NCBI GenBank assembly: GCA_002685455.1
Contig: NYXF01000065.1
Span: 1-11,004, forward strand
From: Porticoccus sp.
Lineage (GTDB): Bacteria; Pseudomonadota; Gammaproteobacteria; Pseudomonadales; Porticoccaceae
Direction: 5' to 3'
DNA length: 11,004 nucleotides
The translations under genes were made by a program, and so were the position numbers. Under the pieces are notes generated by a model. It saw only the letters and a program-made list of their open reading frames with translations, was not told the origin of the DNA and did no database searches. Positions 6,739 to 11,004 of this stretch are shown one piece after another. Positions within the stretch are counted from its first letter, which is position 1. Every line of letters starts with the position of its first letter.

Positions 6739-7185
6739 TTATTCAACATTAATGGTTATTTTTTTTGATACAAGCGTTTCTTTGTACTGCATATGATAAT
6801 GATCACCAAGCATTAACTGTAAAGTATGGGTCCCTGGAGTAAAATTTATCAATGTTTCAGTTTGACCTGCCCCAAAATGAAAATGCTTTTTATCGCTTGG
6901 TATTGGTAAATTTTTATCTGGCAAAACATCAAGATCAATGAGTAAATGATGGTGTCCAGTGTTTGACATTTCAACACCTGCAGGTGCAATACCCATACCT
7001 GAAAGACCAAAAACTATTTTTACTGGGTTTTTTAATGTGGATCCATCAGCTGGTGAAATAATATAGAGTTTCGCGGAATTTACTTGTTGTAAATCGTTGC
7101 TTTGAGCTAGTGTTGTTATTGAAAAAATAGTGGTAAAAAACAAAAAAAATGGGTATTGGAACTTCTTTTCTTTTATAAAAAACAT
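6739..7185 (-). CDS. DUF4399 secreted His-rich protein
   Basis: This 148-residue protein has an N-terminal signal peptide (basic KEKK, then hydrophobic FFLFFTTIFSITTLA, cleavage near residue 28), so it is periplasmic. The mature part is a beta-sandwich-like DUF4399 domain with the family hallmarks FGLSGMGIAPAG (59-70), NTGHHHLLID (75-84), KHFHFGAGQTET (100-111) and LGDHYHM (126-132). Eight histidines (78-80, 101, 103, 120, 129, 131) fall in conserved motifs and could form a metal site; this is inference, as the family has no established function that I know of. The start is supported by AGGGGA about 8 bases upstream of ATG. It lies 39 bases after bolA on the same strand and probably shares its transcript. 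It converges with the aminotransferase gene, with only 24 bases between the stop codons. Confidence 0.88.
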   Translation of the reverse strand: MFFIKEKKFQYPFFLFFTTIFSITTLAQSNDLQQVNSAKLYIISPADGSTLKNPVKIVFGLSGMGIAPAGVEMSNTGHHHLLIDLDVLPDKNLPIPSDKKHFHFGAGQTETLINFTPGTHTLQLMLGDHYHMQYKETLVSKKITINVE

Positions 7186-7224
7186 ATAAAATCCCCTAAT
7201 AACTTAATAAAAAAATTTTAAACT

Positions 7225-7533
7225 TTATCGGCCTCCACTCATACAATTTGGAGTTTCTGAAACTTTGGAATCTGAATCCCACTCCTCTGGTGTATAAGTA
7301 TGAAGGGCTAATGCATGTATACTGTGCTTTAACTCATACGCAAGCAATCCATAAATTAACTGATGACGCTTGATTAAAGGTTTATTTTCAAATGACATAC
7401 TCACTACCACTAACTTAAAATGTGTCTCTGAGTCTATAGGAACAGCATGCTTGTAGCTCTCATTTTCAATCTTTAAAACAATTGGAGATAAAGATTCTTT
7501 TAATTTTTGTTCAATTGTTTGATATATTTTCAT
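7225..7533 (-). CDS. bolA: BolA family protein
   Basis: BolA proteins pair with monothiol glutaredoxins (Grx4) to bind [2Fe-2S] clusters, and E. coli BolA also affects morphology and stress-phase transcription. The 102 residues align with E. coli BolA: ESYKHAVPIDSETHFKLVVV (25-44), the RHQLIYGLLAYEL helix (56-68) and SIHALALHTYTPEEW (71-85). The C-terminal SETPNCMSGGR parallels the E. coli SPPCRGAG tail, so this is true BolA rather than IbaG/YrbA. The start at 7533 is chosen by this alignment. The frame remains open to TTG/ATG codons at 7635/7632 just after sohB, but that 33-34-residue extension is hydrophobic and has no counterpart in the family. No Shine-Dalgarno sequence precedes 7533. It sits between sohB and the DUF4399 gene on the same strand, with a possible promoter of its own at 7589-7617. 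Confidence 0.93.
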   Translation of the reverse strand: MKIYQTIEQKLKESLSPIVLKIENESYKHAVPIDSETHFKLVVVSMSFENKPLIKRHQLIYGLLAYELKHSIHALALHTYTPEEWDSDSKVSETPNCMSGGR

Positions 7534-7588
7534 GAAATGTAAACCGAAACCAGTTAGAAATTCAACATAACATATTTTATAAAAGTAA

Positions 7589-7617
7589 ATATTAGCTATT
7601 TTTAGTTTATACCCCAA
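7589..7617 (-). promoter_or_regulatory. Possible bolA promoter in the sohB-bolA gap
   Basis: On the minus strand TTGGGG (7617-7612) and TAATAT (7594-7589) are separated by 17 bases, in the 105-base gap between the sohB stop and the bolA start. It would give a leader of roughly 50 bases. E. coli bolA also has a promoter of its own, which makes this reasonable, but the match is only moderate. Confidence 0.35.
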
Positions 7618-7638
7618 AAACTCAGCGGACATCAACAG

Positions 7639-8670
7639 CTAACTTGGTAAGTTAATATCTTTTGAGGAAACTTTACTCCACCATCTTTTCAATAACTTAT
7701 TAATACTCATCTCAGCAGCAAATCCTATTTTTTCAGATAGAGTTTTATGAGTTAAATAAGCTACCTTGTAAACCTGTGAATGAGAAGTTTTATCAAGAAG
7801 ATATTCATCACTTGTCAAAAGTTCATCAACTAGGCCTTTGGTGATAGCCTCAGTTCCCAACCATACCTCCCCAGTAGCTATACTATTTATATCTATATTT
7901 GGTCTATGCTCAGATACAAAATTTTTAAAAAGTCTATGTGTATTATCTAGATCGTCAGTGAATTTTTCTCTATCTTCTTGTGTATTTTCTCCAAACATCG
8001 TCAGAGTTCTCTTGTGTGACCCAGCGGTATGAAGCTCGATATCAACATCATGCTTTTTTAATAAACGATTAAAATTAGGTAACTGAGCTACAACGCCAAT
8101 TGATCCAATAAAAGAAAAAGGCGCGCACAAAATTTTATTTGCAACACATGCCATCATATAGCCGCCACTTGCAGCAACTTTATCAACACAAACAGTCAAA
8201 TATATATTTTTCTTTTTAATTCTATTAAGTTGGCTTGATGCAAAACCGTATCCGTGAACCATCCCGCCTGAACTTTCTAATCGTACAACTACTTCATCAT
8301 CTTTTCTAGCTTGACCTAGTATCGCGGTTACTTCTTCCCTAAGTGATGCTGCTGCTGATGCCTTGAGATCTCCTTTGAAGTCTATCAAGAAAACTCTATT
8401 TTTTGAGGATTTAGATTTCTTTAACTCTTTGTTCTCAATTTTTCTTTGTTTTTTTACCCTCTTTTTTTCAGGTTCAGTAAGTATAGATTCTTCAAGGGAA
8501 CGATTGACTTTTTTAATATTATCATTTAGATGAGTTACTTTTAACTCCCCTTTATTATTAGAGCGATTTTTAGCGCTAAAACTAGCTAAATTAGCTAGAA
8601 TAATCAAAACTACTGCCACTAAAGTGACAGCTTTTGCAAAAAATAAGCCGTATTCAAATAAAAAATCCAA
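7639..8670 (-). CDS. sohB: SohB, inner-membrane S49-family serine peptidase
   Basis: This 343-residue protein (E. coli 349) is of the signal-peptide-peptidase A family (MEROPS S49). A single N-terminal membrane segment (about 10-31, AKAVTLVAVVLIILANLASF) is followed by a charged, lysine-rich linker (about 34-90). The peptidase domain has VRLESSGGMVHGYG (129-142), the nucleophile S168 in KVAASGGYMMACVA and the general-base lysine K220 in HTAGSHKRTLTMFGENT, the Ser-Lys dyad of the family. The start is TTG at 8670: MDFLFEYGLFFAK aligns with the E. coli start MELLSEYGLFLAK, and GGAGA lies 9 bases upstream. SohB degrades membrane-associated peptides; in E. coli extra copies suppress a degP (htrA) defect. 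It is divergent from nhaB and leads a probable sohB-bolA-DUF4399 unit. Confidence 0.95.
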   Translation of the reverse strand: MDFLFEYGLFFAKAVTLVAVVLIILANLASFSAKNRSNNKGELKVTHLNDNIKKVNRSLEESILTEPEKKRVKKQRKIENKELKKSKSSKNRVFLIDFKGDLKASAAASLREEVTAILGQARKDDEVVVRLESSGGMVHGYGFASSQLNRIKKKNIYLTVCVDKVAASGGYMMACVANKILCAPFSFIGSIGVVAQLPNFNRLLKKHDVDIELHTAGSHKRTLTMFGENTQEDREKFTDDLDNTHRLFKNFVSEHRPNIDINSIATGEVWLGTEAITKGLVDELLTSDEYLLDKTSHSQVYKVAYLTHKTLSEKIGFAAEMSINKLLKRWWSKVSSKDINLPS

Positions 8671-8722
8671 TCGATCTATTCTCCAAATGATTTTATTAAA
8701 AGTTAAATCTTAATTTTTTTTT

Positions 8723-8728
8723 ATTATA
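8723..8728 (-). promoter_or_regulatory. Predicted -10 box of the sohB promoter
   Basis: The minus strand reads TATAAT here, about 52 bases upstream of the TTG start of sohB, followed by a 9-A stretch. No good -35 hexamer stands at 16-18 spacing. The call rests on the perfect -10 box and its location in the divergent gap. Confidence 0.4.
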
Positions 8729-8846
8729 CTACTTTAAATAACAAGGATAATTAAATTTATGTTAATATTTTTTTATTATCGAGTTTGAGGAAAAAATAAA
8801 AATAGCTCTGTAATAGACTTATTGTAGGATTTCACTAAAGACTATT

Positions 8847-8874
8847 TTGGCATATGCTTTTTAAATGCTAATCT
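8847..8874 (+). promoter_or_regulatory. Predicted nhaB promoter
   Basis: TTGGCA (8847-8852, five of six matches to -35) is followed after 16 bases by TAATCT (8869-8874), with an upstream TGC giving an extended -10 element. TCTAAT at 8872-8877 is a better hexamer but at 19 spacing. Transcription would start near 8882, with a leader of about 37 bases carrying the ribosome binding site. The rest of the 8671-8918 divergent gap shows only A/T-rich sequence. Confidence 0.4.
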
Positions 8875-8918
8875 AATGTCTAAATTTAATAATAATTTAA
8901 GGATTAAAAGGGGATCCT

Positions 8919-10430
8919 ATGTCTCAGTCAACATTTCATGCCTATAGCAAGAATTTCTTAGGCAATTCGCCTAACTGGTATAAGTATACAATTTTAGTTT
9001 TTTTGGTTATCAATCCTATAATACTGTTCAGCCCCTTAGGGTCTTTTGTAGCTGGCTGGTGTCTAATTCTTGAGTTTATATTCTGTTTGGCTATGGCATT
9101 AAAATGCTACCCGCTTCAGCCTGGGGGTCTCCTGGCAATTCAAGCAGTTGCATTAGAAATGACAAGCCCTGATACAATTCTTCATGAGGTAGAAGGTAAC
9201 CTTGAGGTAATTTTACTGCTTATCTTCATGGTTGCAGGTATCTATTTCATGAGAGACCTGCTTCTATTTACATTTACAAAGATTCTCATAAAAATAAGAT
9301 CTAAGGTAGTATTATCTTTATTATTCTGTTTTGCAGGGGCTATTTTATCAGCTTTCCTGGATGCTCTCACTGTAACCGCAGTCCTTATTAGTGTTGCTAT
9401 TGGTTTTTATTCTGTATATCACAAGGTTGCGTCTGGAAAGAACTTGCAGGATGAAATGAATCACAACCATTCAGATGATGCTAATATTCTTCCAGAAAAT
9501 CAAAAAAATCTAGAACAGTTCCGCAGCTTCCTAAGAAACTTAATCATGCATGGAGCAGTTGGTACAGCTTTAGGTGGTGTAACCACTGTTGTAGGAGAAC
9601 CTCAAAACCTTTTAATAGCAAAAAAAGCTGGCTGGAATTTTATGGAATTTTTCTTCATGATGGCACCAGTCACTATGCCTGTGTTCGTGTGCGGGTTAAT
9701 AACATGTATTCTATTAGAAAAATTACGCTGGTTTGGATATGGAACGATACTGCCTGATGCAGTAAGAGCTGTTTTAGAAGATTTTGATATCGAGCAGTCA
9801 AAGAAACTTACTAGCAGTAATAAAGCGGCTCTTATAATCCAAGTTTTTGTTGCCCTCTTTTTAGTCGTAGGCCTCGCTCTCCATATAGCGCCAGTGGGAT
9901 TAATTGGGCTATCAGTAATCGTTTTACTTACAGCATTTAATGGCGTTATAGAGGAGCATAGATTGGGCCATGCTTTTGAAGAGGCCCTGCCTTTTACTGC
10001 ATTACTGGTTGTTTTTTTTGCAATTGTTGCAGTTATACATGACCAGCATTTATTTAAGCCTATTATTGACGCGGTGCTAGCTATGGAGGTAAGTATTCAA
10101 CCTGTTATGTTCTTTGCTGCTAATGGTATTCTTTCTGCAATAAGCGATAATGTTTTTGTTGCAACTGTATATATAAACGAGGTTAAGGCTGCTTTAGATG
10201 CGGGAACGATATCAAGAGAACATTTTGATCTACTTACAATTGCCATTAATACCGGGACAAATCTACCAAGCGTCGCTACTCCAAATGGTCAGGCTGCATT
10301 TCTATTTTTACTAACATCAGCTCTAGCACCTTTAATCAGGCTGTCTTATGGTAGAATGGTCTATATGGCCCTACCTTATACTATCGTTCTCTCAGTAGTT
10401 GGCTGTTGGGCTGTAGTATACATGTTATAA
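8919..10430 (+). CDS. nhaB: Na+/H+ antiporter NhaB
   Basis: This polytopic inner-membrane antiporter exports Na+ in exchange for H+. Its 503 residues match E. coli NhaB (513) along the whole length: [11 protein letters not shown] (12-22), [20 protein letters not shown] (43-62), [20 protein letters not shown] (141-160), [31 protein letters not shown] and [19 protein letters not shown] near the C-terminus. D148 in SAFLDALT corresponds to the aspartate shown to be essential in Vibrio alginolyticus NhaB (D147). The start is supported by AAAAGGGG with 5 bases before ATG. It ends about 10 residues earlier than the E. coli protein, a minor tail difference. It is divergent from sohB and convergent with dnaQ, 19 bases between stops. 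The predicted terminator lies inside the 3' end of dnaQ. A role in coping with a sodium-rich habitat is likely. Confidence 0.97.
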   Translation: MSQSTFHAYSKNFLGNSPNWYKYTILVFLVINPIILFSPLGSFVAGWCLILEFIFCLAMALKCYPLQPGGLLAIQAVALEMTSPDTILHEVEGNLEVILLLIFMVAGIYFMRDLLLFTFTKILIKIRSKVVLSLLFCFAGAILSAFLDALTVTAVLISVAIGFYSVYHKVASGKNLQDEMNHNHSDDANILPENQKNLEQFRSFLRNLIMHGAVGTALGGVTTVVGEPQNLLIAKKAGWNFMEFFFMMAPVTMPVFVCGLITCILLEKLRWFGYGTILPDAVRAVLEDFDIEQSKKLTSSNKAALIIQVFVALFLVVGLALHIAPVGLIGLSVIVLLTAFNGVIEEHRLGHAFEEALPFTALLVVFFAIVAVIHDQHLFKPIIDAVLAMEVSIQPVMFFAANGILSAISDNVFVATVYINEVKAALDAGTISREHFDLLTIAINTGTNLPSVATPNGQAAFLFLLTSALAPLIRLSYGRMVYMALPYTIVLSVVGCWAVVYML

Positions 10431-10449
10431 TCAAACTCATTGTATTAAT

Positions 10450-11004
10450 TTACTCTTTCAGCCACAAACACCCGCCATTGCTATCTAAGTTAATCTTAGA
10501 TAGCTTTTCTTTATGGGCTAATATCTCCTCTTCGCTGGCTTTATGAACAGTTAACCTTGATCTGTGTTTATCGATACGACGTATATTATTTTTTATGGAA
10601 CTACCATATCCATTATTGTTAGCATCCAAAGCCAAATCTACCTGGCCTCCAGTCATCAATAAATATACGTCTGCTAATATTTCCGCATCAAGCAGCGCCC
10701 CATGAAGATCTCTTTTTGAGTTATCAACAAAATATCTCTTACAGAGGGCATCGAGACTATTTCTTTGACCCGGATGACGTTGACGTGCCATGACAAGTGT
10801 GTCAATAACTGAGCATAAGTCACTTATATGTAGTGATTTTCTACTCAATTTATCAAACTCATGGTCTATAAAACCTATATCAAATGGTGCATTATGAATT
10901 ATTAATTCACTTTGATTTATATAGTCTTTGAATTCTTTAACTATGGAAGAGAAAACTGGTTTATCAGATAAAAATTCTGTTGTAATACCATGAACTTCAG
11001 CAGC
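10450..11004 (-). CDS. dnaQ: DNA polymerase III epsilon subunit, 3'-5' proofreading exonuclease (5' end outside the window)
   Basis: The open frame covers 184 residues and continues past the right edge; about 61 N-terminal residues, including the Exo I DxE motif, are missing. Exo II is seen as IIHNAPFDIGFIDHEF and Exo III as RDLHGALLDAEILADVYLLM. Adding 61 to local numbering puts the catalytic residues at D103, H162 and D167, exactly the E. coli positions. After MTGG comes QVDLAL, where E. coli has the beta-clamp-binding QTSMAF; it fits the clamp-motif consensus well. A flexible linker follows, and the C-terminal GGCLWLKE parallels GGSCLWRA of E. coli, the part that binds the polymerase alpha subunit. 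No start codon is in the window; the TTG at 10848 is an internal leucine codon. Convergent with nhaB; the last codons overlap the nhaB terminator hairpin. Confidence 0.97.
   Translation of the reverse strand, partial: AAEVHGITTEFLSDKPVFSSIVKEFKDYINQSELIIHNAPFDIGFIDHEFDKLSRKSLHISDLCSVIDTLVMARQRHPGQRNSLDALCKRYFVDNSKRDLHGALLDAEILADVYLLMTGGQVDLALDANNNGYGSSIKNNIRRIDKHRSRLTVHKASEEEILAHKEKLSKINLDSNGGCLWLKE
10480..10512 (+). terminator. Rho-independent terminator for nhaB, embedded in the dnaQ coding end
   Basis: GCTATCTAAG (10480-10489) pairs perfectly with CTTAGATAGC (10495-10504) around a 5-base TTAAT loop and is followed on the plus strand by TTTTCTTT. This is the layout of an intrinsic terminator about 50 bases after the nhaB stop. 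On the minus strand no T-tract follows the hairpin, so it should act only on nhaB transcription. The stem is 10 bp but A/T-rich (four G/C pairs). It lies within the dnaQ codons for LSKINLDS. Confidence 0.75.

Noticed and set aside
7838..8032. Plus-strand open frame opposite sohB
   Set aside because: Antisense shadow of conserved SohB codons, with no start signal or motif.
10450..10848. A separate 132-residue gene starting at 10848
   Set aside because: The apparent start is a TTG leucine codon inside dnaQ; the frame continues upstream to the window edge with the Exo II motif intact.
1..11004. Search by eye for tRNA, rRNA, CRISPR array, insertion sequence, att sites or a phage-defence cluster
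   Set aside because: No regularly spaced repeats, transposase, integrase, clover-leaf or rRNA-like segment was seen; apart from the left-edge operon the genes belong to ordinary chromosomal families.

Overview
The window looks like part of the chromosome of a low-GC (about one third G+C by eye) gammaproteobacterium, most plausibly a marine, streamlined-type lineage. The assignment rests on the gene set: BolA, SohB, NhaB, DnaQ and the YbiT-type ABC-F protein all align with their E. coli counterparts almost from end to end, and the RIO kinase resembles the Pseudomonas type. A photolyase and a Na+/H+ antiporter fit a sunlit, salty habitat. Genus cannot be resolved from the sequence alone. No rRNA, tRNA, CRISPR array, insertion sequence or prophage gene is visible, and no gap without a gene exceeds 300 bases (the largest is 8671-8918).

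Left part (1-1433). A minus-strand pair is read towards the window start: a CsoR-type metal-responsive repressor (548-868), then a secreted, beta-strand-rich, probable outer-membrane protein (573 downwards). The second gene is broken into two frames at an A11 homopolymer (237-247) and continues off the window. A 19-bp inverted repeat, TATACCCTAGTAGGGTATA (899-917), overlaps the csoR -10 box and is a convincing CsoR autoregulatory operator. A small secreted protein of the surface-adhesin-E kind is divergent on the plus strand.

Middle (1492-6714). Four plus-strand genes follow: class I CPD photolyase, RIO1-like protein kinase, YbiT-type ABC-F ATPase (TTG start) and a class V PLP aminotransferase. 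Gaps of 62-109 bases could allow co-transcription, but the functions are unrelated.

Right part (6739-11004). A minus-strand cluster sohB (TTG start) - bolA - DUF4399 runs convergently into the aminotransferase. nhaB is divergent from sohB and convergent with dnaQ, the proofreading subunit of DNA polymerase III, which runs in from the right edge and lacks its first ~61 codons. The likely nhaB terminator is a perfect 10-bp-stem hairpin with a U-rich tail lying inside the last codons of dnaQ.

Most of the window is housekeeping and stress-response content. The least ordinary part is the CsoR-controlled operon with the frame-broken secreted protein at the left edge.
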